This document shows, piece by piece, positions 1 to 6,458 of a DNA stretch of 7,681 nucleotides. Location: contig JAEZEN010000575.1 in assembly GCA_023433185.1 (NCBI GenBank), positions 1-7,681 on the forward strand, in the 5' to 3' direction. Source of the DNA: Pseudomonadota bacterium (lineage in GTDB: Bacteria; Pseudomonadota; Alphaproteobacteria; Rhizobiales; Kaistiaceae). Within the stretch, counting starts at the first letter, position 1, and every line of letters starts with the position of its first letter. The position numbers were made by a program, and so were the translations under genes. The notes under the pieces are model-generated. The model was not told where the DNA came from. It made no database searches and saw nothing but the letters and a program-made list of their open reading frames with translations.

Positions 1-157
1 GGACGCGGCAGGGCGCATCCGCGGCGGTTCCCATCACCATGCGGCCGGGATCGCGGGCCAGCAAGGCCCGGTCGCGCCACGCGGTTGCGACGACGGCCGG
101 CCAGTATGGCCGCCGTTCCTGTGCGAAGCGGCGCGGCGCGGCTATGACTTCGGTCAC
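1..157 (-). CDS. Unrecognised protein, N-terminal part only, runs off the left edge
   Basis: An open frame starts with GTG at 157 and stays open for 52 codons to the window edge. The protein begins (M)TEVIAAPRRFAQERR and continues with a stretch containing PYWPAVVATAWRDRALLARDPGR. The start is supported by a strong Shine-Dalgarno, GGGGAGG at 170-164 on the minus strand, six bases before the GTG. The frame begins 12 nt after the stop of the ABC transporter at 170, so it is probably the next gene of the same transcript. There is no obvious signal peptide or membrane segment in the visible part; it is rich in Arg and Ala. I do not recognise a family and most of the gene is missing. The remaining doubt is whether this is a real gene or a chance open frame in GC-rich DNA; the ribosome binding site and spacing favour a gene. 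Confidence 0.5.
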   Translation of the reverse strand, partial: MTEVIAAPRRFAQERRPYWPAVVATAWRDRALLARDPGRMVMGTAADAPCRV

Positions 158-169
158 ACGTCGCCTCCC

Positions 170-2032
170 CTACTCCGCCGCAGACGCTGTCGTGTCGAGC
201 CCGAGGAAGCCGCCCGACTGCCGCCTCCACAGCGACGCATAGATGCCGCCGCGGGCGATCAGTTCGGCATGCGAGCCGGACTCGATGACGGCGCCGCGGT
301 CCATCACGATGAGCCGATCCATGGCGGCGATCGTCGACAGGCGATGAGCGATGGCAATCACCGTCTTGCCCTCCATCAACCGGTTGAGCGACTCCTGGAT
401 CGCCGCCTCGACCTCGGAATCGAGGGCACTGGTCGCCTCGTCCAGCACCAGGATCGGCGCGTCCTTGAGGAGGACGCGGGCGATCGCCACGCGCTGGCGC
501 TGGCCGCCCGAGAGCTTCACGCCACGCTCGCCGACATGGGCGTCGTAGCCGGTGCGTCCGCGCTTGTCGCTGAGCTCGGGGATGAACGCCTCGGCATGCG
601 CCCAGCCCGCCGCCGCAGCGATCTCGGCCTCGCTGGCCTCGGGCCGCCCGTAGCGGATGTTGTCGCGGATCGAGCGATGGAGGAGCGAGGTGTCCTGCGT
701 GACGAGGCCGATCTGGCGCCGGAGCGATTCCTGCGTCACCCCCGCGATGTCCTGGCCGTCGATCAGGATGCGGCCGCTCTCGAGGTCGTAGAAGCGCAGG
801 AGCAGGTTGACGAGCGTCGACTTGCCGGCACCGGAGCGGCCGACGAGGCCGACCTTCTCACCCGGCCGGATGACAAGGCTCAGGTCCTCGATCACGCCGG
901 CATCGCGGCCGTAGTGGAAGCCGACATGGTCGAAGCGGATCTCGCCCGCCGTGACGACCAGTTCCTTCGCGCCGGGCGCATCGGTGAGGCGGTTCGGCCG
1001 GGCGATCGTCTCGAGGCCTTCCTGGACCGTGCCCATCGCCTCGAAGACGTTGATCGCGGTCCAGGTGATCCAGCCCGACATGGTGGCGATGCGGATCGCC
1101 ATGGCGCTGGTCATGGCGACGGCGCCGAGCGACAGCTCGCCGCCCGCCCACAGCCAGACGGCGAGCGCCATCGTGCCGCCGATCAGGATACTGGTCGAGG
1201 TCGTCACCAGGCCGTTCATGATCGTGATCGCCCGGGTCTCGGCACGGAACTTTCCGGTGTGCTCGCGCAGCGCCTCCTCGGCATAGGCGTCCTCGCGCCG
1301 GGCATGGGCGAAGAGCTTCACGGTCTGGATGTTGGTGTAGGAATCGACCAGCCGTCCGGTCAGCACCGAGCGGGCCTCCGAGACCTCGGTAGAAAGGTCC
1401 CGGATGCGCGGCACGAAAAGGATCAGTACCCCGGTGAAGAAGGCGATCCACAGGGCCACCGGCACGACGAGGCGCCAGTCGAGCCCCGCGAAGAGCACCA
1501 TGGCGCTCGTCGCATAGACCGTGACGAACCAGATCGCCTCGCAGACCTGCACCACCGACTCGCGGAGCGCCGGGCCGGTCTGGACGATCTTCGAGGCGAT
1601 CCGCCCGGCGAAGTCGTCGGAGAAGAAGCCGACCGACTGCCGCATGACGTAGCGATGGGTCTGCCACCGGACGAGATTGGTGAAGGATGGCGCCAGGGTC
1701 TGGTCGATGAGGAGCTGGTGGACGAAGCTCGTCACCGGCCGCGCGACGACGACCACGAAGGCCATCCACAGCAGAGTCCCGCCGTGCTCGGCGAGGAGGT
1801 CGGCCGGCGGCGTGTCCTGGAGGAGGTCGACGATGTCGCCGAGATAGGCGTAGAGCGCGACCTCGACCAGCGCGACCACGAGGCCCATGACGAGCAGGGC
1901 GACCAGCCCCGGCCAGACCTGGCGCGTGTAGTGCCAGTAGAAGCCGAGGAGGGTCGGCGGCGGCATCCCTTCGTCATGCGGACGGAAGGGATCGATGAAA
2001 GTCTCGAACGTGCGGAACATGGCTTCGACCAT
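170..2032 (-). CDS. ABC exporter half-transporter (membrane domain fused to ATPase), copy 1
   Basis: Inner-membrane ABC exporter of the MsbA/multidrug type (ABC_membrane plus ABC_tran), 620 aa, the usual length for a half-transporter that must dimerise. The membrane domain spans residues 40-330 with hydrophobic segments near 42-64, 87-108, 162-182, 187-208, 276-296 and 302-325. The ATPase domain (about 364-600) is complete: A-loop Tyr374, Walker A GRSGAGKST at 398-406, Q-loop Gln446, signature LSGGQ at 507-511, Walker B ILVLDE ending in catalytic Glu532, D-loop SALD and switch His563. The substrate cannot be read from sequence. Start choice: neither the ATG at 2032 nor the one at 2020 (Met5) has a good Shine-Dalgarno, but the paralogue at 2966-4822 aligns from Met5 (MFRTFETFIDPF against MLDWFARLYDPF), so 2020 may be the true start. 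A 24-codon ORF and a structured leader precede it, and another frame starts 12 nt after its stop. Confidence 0.95.
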   Translation of the reverse strand: MVEAMFRTFETFIDPFRPHDEGMPPPTLLGFYWHYTRQVWPGLVALLVMGLVVALVEVALYAYLGDIVDLLQDTPPADLLAEHGGTLLWMAFVVVVARPVTSFVHQLLIDQTLAPSFTNLVRWQTHRYVMRQSVGFFSDDFAGRIASKIVQTGPALRESVVQVCEAIWFVTVYATSAMVLFAGLDWRLVVPVALWIAFFTGVLILFVPRIRDLSTEVSEARSVLTGRLVDSYTNIQTVKLFAHARREDAYAEEALREHTGKFRAETRAITIMNGLVTTSTSILIGGTMALAVWLWAGGELSLGAVAMTSAMAIRIATMSGWITWTAINVFEAMGTVQEGLETIARPNRLTDAPGAKELVVTAGEIRFDHVGFHYGRDAGVIEDLSLVIRPGEKVGLVGRSGAGKSTLVNLLLRFYDLESGRILIDGQDIAGVTQESLRRQIGLVTQDTSLLHRSIRDNIRYGRPEASEAEIAAAAGWAHAEAFIPELSDKRGRTGYDAHVGERGVKLSGGQRQRVAIARVLLKDAPILVLDEATSALDSEVEAAIQESLNRLMEGKTVIAIAHRLSTIAAMDRLIVMDRGAVIESGSHAELIARGGIYASLWRRQSGGFLGLDTTASAAE

Positions 2033-2178
2033 GGAAATGCGGAAAAGGGGCGCGCGCGAGCGCGTTGCGGCAGACGGGACGAAACCCGAACCGTGACTGG
2101 CGGTGGACCGCGGATGGGAATGCTCCCCGCGGCGCGTCGGCGCCGGGGGTACGCGCTCGAAGCTAGTCGGAGATGGAG
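2033..2178 (-). promoter_or_regulatory. Structured leader ahead of ABC copy 1 (possible attenuator-like element)
   Basis: This 146-nt gap between the small ORF and the ABC gene contains a strong hairpin at 2125-2149. It has a six-pair stem (CGGCGC/GCGCCG), one bulged base, then four more C-G pairs, closing a four-base loop. Directly next to it, the arm at 2151-2159 is perfectly complementary to 2057-2065 (CGAGCGCGT against ACGCGCTCG), so a nine-pair helix could enclose the hairpin and end about 25 nt before the ABC start. A smaller GCGGT/ACCGC repeat lies at 2100-2111. No T-run follows the hairpin, so it is not a standard intrinsic terminator. Regulation is an inference from the layout; GC-rich DNA gives chance stems easily. 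Confidence 0.35.
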
Positions 2179-2253
2179 CTAGCGGGCGGCGAGGCGGAAC
2201 CGGTGGCGCACGAATGCCAGGTCGGATCTGATGATCTGATCAATCCGCTCCAT
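2179..2253 (-). CDS. Possible 24-aa small protein or leader peptide
   Basis: A 24-codon frame starts with ATG at 2253 and stops with TAG at 2179. It is preceded by AGGAGG with a five-base gap, the best ribosome binding site in the window. The peptide begins MERIDQIIRSDLAF and ends RHRFRLAAR. It would be a short, basic, probably helical peptide with Ile, Leu and Phe spaced along it; it has no membrane segment or signal peptide. It lies 146 nt before the ABC transporter on the same strand, with a strong hairpin in between. Alternatives: a leader peptide whose translation affects the downstream gene, a free small protein, or the surviving start of a once longer gene. No family is recognised. Confidence 0.4.
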   Translation of the reverse strand: MERIDQIIRSDLAFVRHRFRLAAR

Positions 2254-2393
2254 CCGGGCCTCCTCGGTTCGCTGTTGGGACGACGCGAAATCCGCGCCGC
2301 ACGTCCTGATAGCGCCATTTGCGCGCTTGACTACGACATTCGTGTGGCGCGGCCGACTTTCCCTGCGGGTGTGGCGGCGGCGCAACGCGCCGG
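2254..2393. other. Gap without a recognised gene
   Basis: Together with the small ORF and the leader, this belongs to a 361-base stretch (2033-2393) between the ABC start and the DUF2442 remnant. In this part I see no open frame with family resemblance on either strand. A promoter for the small ORF would have to lie here or further upstream, but no convincing -35/-10 pair is visible. By hand count 2261-2340 is about 59% GC, lower than the transporter genes look. Confidence 0.4.
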
Positions 2394-2656
2394 TTACGCA
2401 GCAACGCTGTGCAGGGCGCCGCGGGCTTCGAGCTCCATCTGTACCCAGCGCGGCGCCATGTCGAACCCATTGGGCCAGGTGGGAGCACCCTCCTCCAGAA
2501 AGACGCGGGAGAAGTACGTTGGATCTCGAAGCGGCTCGACCATTGGGCCCGCCTCGGCAACCATTTCGGAAAACTCGCACTCCCCCCCGTTCCGTCGCTG
2601 AACCGGAACGCAAGGCGGTGACCTCCGAGCCACTTCACGCGCGACACCTTAATCAT
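2394..2656 (-). pseudogene. DUF2442 family protein, broken by a frameshift at a G7 run
   Basis: The N-terminal half reads in one frame from ATG at 2656: MIKVSRVKWLGGHRLAFRFS, then DGT. It then runs into seven G (C at 2582-2588 on the plus strand). The family-like continuation is in another frame: GGECEFSEMVAEAGPMVEPL, RDPTYF, then WPNGFDMAPRWVQMELEARG, ending at TAA 2394-2396. This matches the DUF2442 pattern (SDGT-x-GE, EPLRDP, WPNG-D-AP) over a normal length of about 87 residues. One added G in the run would restore the frame. As given, translation from 2656 continues out of frame to a stop near 2240. The ATG overlaps the end of the upstream DUF4160 frame (2649-2656), an overlap typical of coupled translation. 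DUF2442 proteins commonly neighbour DUF4160 proteins, and the pair has been regarded as toxin-antitoxin-like; biochemical function is not established as far as I know. A sequencing error in the homopolymer is possible. Confidence 0.75.
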
Positions 2657-2901
2657 CGTCGAGTCCCGGGATGCGATCGAGCAGTTGCTGCGCTCGGGCA
2701 CGCCTCCAATTCTCCTCCAGTTCCCCACGGTGAGCCACCGCCCACTCCTTTACAAGCCGCGCCGCCCGAGGCGGAAGATAGCCGTCCAAGATCAATCCGT
2801 CGGCAATCCCGCCCGCCATAAGACGCCAGAAAGTGCGGCGGCGGATGATCGCGAAAGTACATGCGGATCGCGATACCGTAGAAGTAGGCAACGACGGGCA
2901 T
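2649..2901 (-). pseudogene. DUF4160 family protein, broken by an internal frameshift or small deletion
   Basis: From ATG at 2901 the frame reads MPVVAYFYGIAIRMYFRDHP, then PPHFLASYGG, which is the DUF4160 N-terminus (FYGI-I-MY--DH-PPHFHA-Y). The C-terminal family part, ADGLILDGYLPPRAARLVKE followed by WAVAHRGELEENWRRAR, is in a different frame and ends at TAA 2649-2651. The switch must fall at about 2803-2820. The distance from SYG to LPPRA is 37 nt, whereas family members as I remember them have about 16-18 residues there, so a short deletion of roughly 11-14 nt fits better than a single missing base. The second His of the conserved HFH motif is Leu here. The gene starts 64 nt after the upstream ABC stop and overlaps the DUF2442 start by 8 nt. 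Left as is, translation from 2901 would scramble after about 30 residues. Confidence 0.75.
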
Positions 2902-2965
2902 GGTGGCAGGGCACTCCACACAGCGGTCCAGAATAACCCTTGCGCTTTGCCTCCGCTACTCACGG

Positions 2966-4822
2966 CTACTCCGCCGCCGCCTGGGCCGCGTCCTCGTCGA
3001 GGCCGAGGAAGCCGCCGGACTGGCGGCGCCAGAGCTGGGCATAGAGGCCGTCGCGGGCGAGCAGCTCCTGGTGCGTCCCCTCCTCGACGATCCGGCCGCC
3101 GTCCATCACCACGAGCCGGTCGAGCACCGCGATGGTCGAGAGACGGTGCGCGATGGCGATGACCGTGCGCCCCTCCATGAGGCTGTAGAGCTGCTCCTGA
3201 ATCGCCGCCTCGACCTCCGAATCGAGGGCACTGGTCGCCTCGTCGAGAACGAGGATCGGGGCGTCCTTGAGGAGAAGCCGCGCGATCGCGATGCGCTGGC
3301 GCTGCCCGCCGGAGAGCTTGACGCCGCGCTCGCCGACATGAGCGTCGTAGCCGGTGCGCTCGCGCCAGTCGTGGAGATCGGCGATGAAGCCTCCCGCCTG
3401 CGCCCTGCCGGCGGCCGCGGCGATCTCGTCCTCGCTCGCCTGGGGGCGGCCGTAGCGGATGTTGTCGCGGACGGAACGATGGAGCAGCGAAGTGTCCTGA
3501 GTGACGACACCGATCGCAGCGCGAAGGCTCTCCTGCGTCACCCCGGCGACGTCCTGTCCATCGATCAGGATGCGCCCTCCCTCAAGGTCGTAGAAGCGGA
3601 GCAGGAGGTTGACCAGCGTCGACTTGCCGGCCCCGGAGCGGCCCACGATGCCGACCTTCTCGCCCGGCGCGATCGACAGCGACAGGCGCTCGATCAGGCC
3701 GCCGGGCCGGCCGTAGTTGAACGAGATGTCCTCGAAGCGGATGGCGCCCTCGGTGACCACGAGATCCTTTGCCTCGGGCCGGTCGACGACCTCCTGCGGG
3801 CGGCTGATGGTCTCGATGGCGTTCTCGAGCGTGCCGACATTCTCGAACAGCGACGTGATGGTGCGAAGAATCCAGCCCGACATCTGGTTGAGTCGGATGA
3901 CGAGGGCGTTGGCCATGGCGATGGCGCCGACGCTCAGTTCGCCCACCGACCACAGCCAGACCGACAGCGCCGCCGTAGAGAAGATCAGCAGGCTGTTGAT
4001 GACGTTGAGCGACACCATCATCTTCATGATGGTCCAGGCGAGCTCGCGGAAGGCGCCGACCTGTCGGACGAAGCCTTCCCTCGCGAAGTCCTCCTCGCGC
4101 GCGGCATGGGCGAAGAGCTGCACCGCCTGGATGTTGGTGTAGCTGTCGACGACGCGGCCGGAGAGGCCGGAATTCGCCTCCGCCGCCACCTCGGACTTGG
4201 CCCTGACCGGCGGCACCATGAAGTAGATCGTCGCGGCATAGGCGACCGCCCAGAGCGCGACCGGGATGGTCAGCCAGGGGTCGAGCCCGGCGAAGAGCGC
4301 GATGGTGCCGGCGAGATAGATGAAGAGGGTGAAGATGCCCTCGATGATGTTGACCACGCTCTCGCGGAGCGCCGGCCCGCTCTGCAGCACCTTCTGCGCG
4401 ACCCGGCCGGCGAAGTCGTTCTGGAAGAAGGTGAGGCTCTGGCGGAGCACGTAGCGGTAGCTCCGCCACCGGACCAGGGCGGTCAGTCCGGGGACGAACG
4501 CGATGCTGGTGAGGCCGCGGGACAGGATGGTCGCGACCGGCCGGACGATGAGGATGACGAAGGCCATCCCGGCCAGCGCCCAGCCGTGGGTCGAGAAGAA
4601 GGTGTCCGGCGGGGTGACAGTGGCCCAGTCGACGACGATGCCGAGGAAGACGAGCAGCGCCATCTCCGCGATGGCGCTGAGGAGCGATACGATGACGATC
4701 GCGGCCAGCAGTCCCCGGTTCGGGGCGAGGAAATGCCGCGCGAACGCGAGGATGCGATCCGGCGGACGCTCCACCGGCGCAGCGACGAAAGGATCATAGA
4801 GGCGTGCAAACCAGTCGAGCAT
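2966..4822 (-). CDS. ABC exporter half-transporter (membrane domain fused to ATPase), copy 2
   Basis: 618-aa half-transporter of the same family as the gene at 170-2032. The membrane domain spans about residues 35-325, with clear hydrophobic segments near 38-62, 82-104, 157-180, 184-204, 272-292 and 298-320. The ATPase domain is intact: Tyr370 (A-loop), Walker A ending GKST at 399-402, Q-loop Gln442, LSGGQ at 503-507, Walker B with catalytic Glu528, and switch His559. Each motif sits exactly four residues earlier than in copy 1, which fits Met5 as the start of copy 1. The start at 4822 has AGGT four bases upstream. Over the 70 residues starting GEKVG (387-456) the two copies agree at 63 positions by hand count; the membrane domains are far less alike. 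Both ATPase sites look catalytic, so homodimers are possible, and a heterodimer with copy 1 is a plausible inference. It is divergent from trmL across 73 bp. Substrate unknown. Confidence 0.95.
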   Translation of the reverse strand: MLDWFARLYDPFVAAPVERPPDRILAFARHFLAPNRGLLAAIVIVSLLSAIAEMALLVFLGIVVDWATVTPPDTFFSTHGWALAGMAFVILIVRPVATILSRGLTSIAFVPGLTALVRWRSYRYVLRQSLTFFQNDFAGRVAQKVLQSGPALRESVVNIIEGIFTLFIYLAGTIALFAGLDPWLTIPVALWAVAYAATIYFMVPPVRAKSEVAAEANSGLSGRVVDSYTNIQAVQLFAHAAREEDFAREGFVRQVGAFRELAWTIMKMMVSLNVINSLLIFSTAALSVWLWSVGELSVGAIAMANALVIRLNQMSGWILRTITSLFENVGTLENAIETISRPQEVVDRPEAKDLVVTEGAIRFEDISFNYGRPGGLIERLSLSIAPGEKVGIVGRSGAGKSTLVNLLLRFYDLEGGRILIDGQDVAGVTQESLRAAIGVVTQDTSLLHRSVRDNIRYGRPQASEDEIAAAAGRAQAGGFIADLHDWRERTGYDAHVGERGVKLSGGQRQRIAIARLLLKDAPILVLDEATSALDSEVEAAIQEQLYSLMEGRTVIAIAHRLSTIAVLDRLVVMDGGRIVEEGTHQELLARDGLYAQLWRRQSGGFLGLDEDAAQAAAE

Positions 4823-4895
4823 CGTTACCTTGCATCCGCCGGCGGGCGCCGGGCGGACATCTCCAGCGTCATTTATCTAGTGCGGCGGGGGCATA
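4823..4895. promoter_or_regulatory. Divergent intergenic region with GC-rich inverted repeat
   Basis: These 73 bp separate the starts of two divergent genes (ABC copy 2 and trmL), so promoters for both should lie here or inside the genes. An inverted repeat covers 4835-4857: outer arms TCCGCC/GGCGGA and inner arms GGCG/CGCC with one bulged base. The AT-richer patch TTTATCTAG at 4872-4880 is the only likely -10 region, usable on the plus strand as TATCTA or on the minus strand as TAGATA, but no good -35 accompanies either reading. The repeat could be an operator or just a local fold; this is inference. Confidence 0.35.
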
Positions 4896-5405
4896 ATGCA
4901 CGCCCCGGATCGTAATGCCGCCGTCGCGCTCGCCCTCTACCAGCCCGACATCCCCCAGAATACCGGCACCATCCTCCGGCTCGCCGCGTGTCTCGGCGTG
5001 ACAGTGCACGTTGTCGGACCGGCCGGGTTCGACCTCTCGGACCGGGCGCTCCGCCGGGCCGGCATGGATTATCTCGGCCATGTCGACCTCGTCCGGCATG
5101 TCGCCTGGGCACAATTCGAATCCTGGCGCGTCAGTTCCCGTCAGCGGCTCGTCCTCCTCACGACGCGCGGCACGACACCCTATGCCGAGTTCGGCTTCTC
5201 CCCGGGCGACGTGCTGCTGCTGGGCCGGGAGAGCGCCGGCGTCCCGGACGCGGTTCACGCCGCCGCCGATGCCCGGATCGCCATCCCGCTCCGGCCGGGT
5301 CTCCGCTCCCTCAACGTCGCCACCGCGGCGGCCATGGTCCTCGGCGAGGCGCTGCGGCAGACAGGCGGCTTTGCCGGGATTGCCACGCCACCCGGAACCG
5401 TGTGA
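4896..5405 (+). CDS. trmL: tRNA (cytidine(34)-2'-O)-methyltransferase TrmL
   Basis: SPOUT-class (SpoU/TrmH superfamily) methyltransferase of 169 aa. By family knowledge it transfers a methyl group from S-adenosylmethionine to the ribose 2'-O of the wobble base (C/U34) in leucine tRNAs, as a cytoplasmic dimer. All three family motifs are visible. Motif 1 is IPQNTGTILRLAA at 19-31, with Asn22 and Arg28; motif 2 is LLLGRESAGVP at 107-117; motif 3 is IPLRPGLRSLNVATAAAMVL at 130-149, which forms the trefoil knot and AdoMet pocket. The conserved LRRAG-DYL segment is at 52-60. The start ATG at 4896 is the first in frame after a TAG at 4878-4880, and a GGGGG stretch lies four bases upstream. It ends 33 nt before hemF on the same strand, so the two are probably co-transcribed. 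Length is normal for the short TrmL form. Confidence 0.92.
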   Translation: MHAPDRNAAVALALYQPDIPQNTGTILRLAACLGVTVHVVGPAGFDLSDRALRRAGMDYLGHVDLVRHVAWAQFESWRVSSRQRLVLLTTRGTTPYAEFGFSPGDVLLLGRESAGVPDAVHAAADARIAIPLRPGLRSLNVATAAAMVLGEALRQTGGFAGIATPPGTV

Positions 5406-5438
5406 TTTCGTGACGATCCCCAAGGACCAAGGCGGCCG

Positions 5439-6332
5439 ATGACCCTCCCCCCCGACCTCGAAGACAAGAAGCGGCGCGCTTTCACCTGGTTCACGGACCT
5501 GCGCGACCGGATCGGCGCGGCGCTGGAAGCGATCGAGGCCGACCTGCCGCCCGGCATGCCCTTCGCCGACCGACCGCCGGGCAGGCTCGTCCGCAAGCTC
5601 TGGAACCGGCGCGACCACACCGGCGCCGATGGCGGCGGCGGGGTCATGGGCCTGATGCACGGCCGGGTCTTCGAGAAGGCCGGCGTCCATGTCTCCGCCG
5701 TCCATGGCGAGTTCTCGCCCGAGTTCCGGAAGGACATCCCCGGCGCCGAGGAGGACCCGCGGTTCTGGGCCGGCGGCATCTCCCTGATCATCCACCCGCA
5801 GAACCCGAACGTGCCCGCGGTCCACATGAACACGCGGATGGTGGTGACCAGCCGGCAATGGTTCGGCGGCGGCGCCGCCCTGACCCCCGTGCTCGACCGG
5901 CGGCGCCTTCAGGACGACCCCGATTCGCGGGACTTCCACGACGCGATGGAAGCGGCCTGCGCGGCGCACGCGGTGGCCGACTACGGGCGCTACAAGACGT
6001 GGTGCGACGAGTATTTCTTCCTCAGGCACAGGAACGAGATGCGCGGCATCGGCGGCATCTTCTACGACTATCTGAGCAGCGGCGACTGGGAGGCGGACTT
6101 CGCCTTCACCCGCGATGTCGGCCTCGCCTTCCTCGACGTGTATCCGAAACTCGTCCGGCGCAACTTCGCGATGCCCTGGACGGAGGCGGACCGCGAGGAA
6201 CAGCTCGTCCGACGCGGCCGCTACGTCGAGTTCAACCTGCTCTACGACCGCGGCACGATCTTCGGGCTGCGCACCGGCGGCAACGTCGATTCGATTCTCT
6301 CGTCCATGCCGCCCGTGGCGAAATGGCCGTGA
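5439..6332 (+). CDS. hemF: Oxygen-dependent coproporphyrinogen III oxidase HemF
   Basis: 297 aa, the usual full length. HemF catalyses the oxygen-dependent oxidative decarboxylation of coproporphyrinogen III to protoporphyrinogen IX in haem synthesis, as a soluble homodimer. Family landmarks are all present: the Gly-rich [10 protein letters not shown] near 62-71, [13 protein letters not shown] at 80-92, GGISLIIHP then [11 protein letters not shown] at 112-133 with the conserved His residues, [10 protein letters not shown] at 141-150, [20 protein letters not shown] at 185-204, GGIFYDYL following it, and the C-terminal [20 protein letters not shown] at 261-280 ending in PPVAKWP. The start at 5439 has AAGG six bases upstream and follows trmL by 33 nt. 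Nothing is missing or odd. An aerobic lifestyle is implied; the anaerobic counterpart HemN is not in the window. Confidence 0.96.
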   Translation: MTLPPDLEDKKRRAFTWFTDLRDRIGAALEAIEADLPPGMPFADRPPGRLVRKLWNRRDHTGADGGGGVMGLMHGRVFEKAGVHVSAVHGEFSPEFRKDIPGAEEDPRFWAGGISLIIHPQNPNVPAVHMNTRMVVTSRQWFGGGAALTPVLDRRRLQDDPDSRDFHDAMEAACAAHAVADYGRYKTWCDEYFFLRHRNEMRGIGGIFYDYLSSGDWEADFAFTRDVGLAFLDVYPKLVRRNFAMPWTEADREEQLVRRGRYVEFNLLYDRGTIFGLRTGGNVDSILSSMPPVAKWP

Positions 6333-6341
6333 GGCGCCTCA
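6330..6341. repeat. 12-bp perfect palindrome overlapping the hemF stop codon
   Basis: TGAGGCGCCTCA is its own reverse complement and begins with the TGA stop of hemF. As RNA it would give only a four-pair stem with a GCGC loop and no T-run follows, so it is weak as a terminator. It could be a protein-binding site or chance. Confidence 0.4.
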
Positions 6342-6356
6342 AGAGACCGGCAGGGC

Positions 6357-6385
6357 GCTTCCCCGGACACGCATTCCGATAAAAT
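6357..6385 (+). promoter_or_regulatory. Weak candidate promoter for the RTX gene
   Basis: TAAAAT at 6380-6385 matches five of six bases of the -10 consensus and lies in the AT-richest patch of this spacer. Seventeen bases upstream is GCTTCC (6357-6362), a poor -35. The RTX gene starts about 75 nt downstream. The gene does need its own promoter or readthrough from hemF, but this particular pair is a guess from spacing and one good hexamer. Confidence 0.28.
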
Positions 6386-6458
6386 TGAGCGAAGATCGGC
6401 AACCGAACCGCAAGGGTGCGCGCGGCATCCATAAGGCCAGCATCAAGGGGGAGCTGAC

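Noticed and set aside
39..242. A 67-codon plus-strand frame at the left edge
   Set aside because: It overlaps the end of the ABC gene and the tail-to-head minus-strand frame, has no ribosome site and a low-complexity Arg/Ala translation.
2125..2149. Intrinsic terminator between the small ORF and ABC copy 1
   Set aside because: The hairpin is strong, but no T-run follows on either strand, so it is listed as a leader structure instead.
269..2182. A 637-codon plus-strand open frame antisense to ABC copy 1
   Set aside because: It mirrors the codon positions of a clear transporter gene; the translation is rich in Arg, Asp and Gly with no family pattern, as expected for antisense frames in GC-rich DNA.
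2803..2820. Programmed ribosomal frameshift in DUF4160
   Set aside because: No slippery heptamer is evident, and the spacing between conserved blocks is too short for a simple +1 or -1 shift, so a small deletion is the simpler explanation.
2327..2821. Plus-strand frames over the DUF pair (up to 164 codons)
   Set aside because: Pro/Arg-rich translations without family features, antisense to recognisable DUF2442 and DUF4160 sequence.
2900..4915. A 671-codon plus-strand open frame antisense to ABC copy 2
   Set aside because: Same artefact as for copy 1. Its similarity to the other antisense frame only reflects similarity of the two transporter genes.
4869..6029. A 386-codon minus-strand open frame across trmL and hemF
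   Set aside because: It runs antisense through two well-recognised genes and their spacer, and has no recognisable domain.
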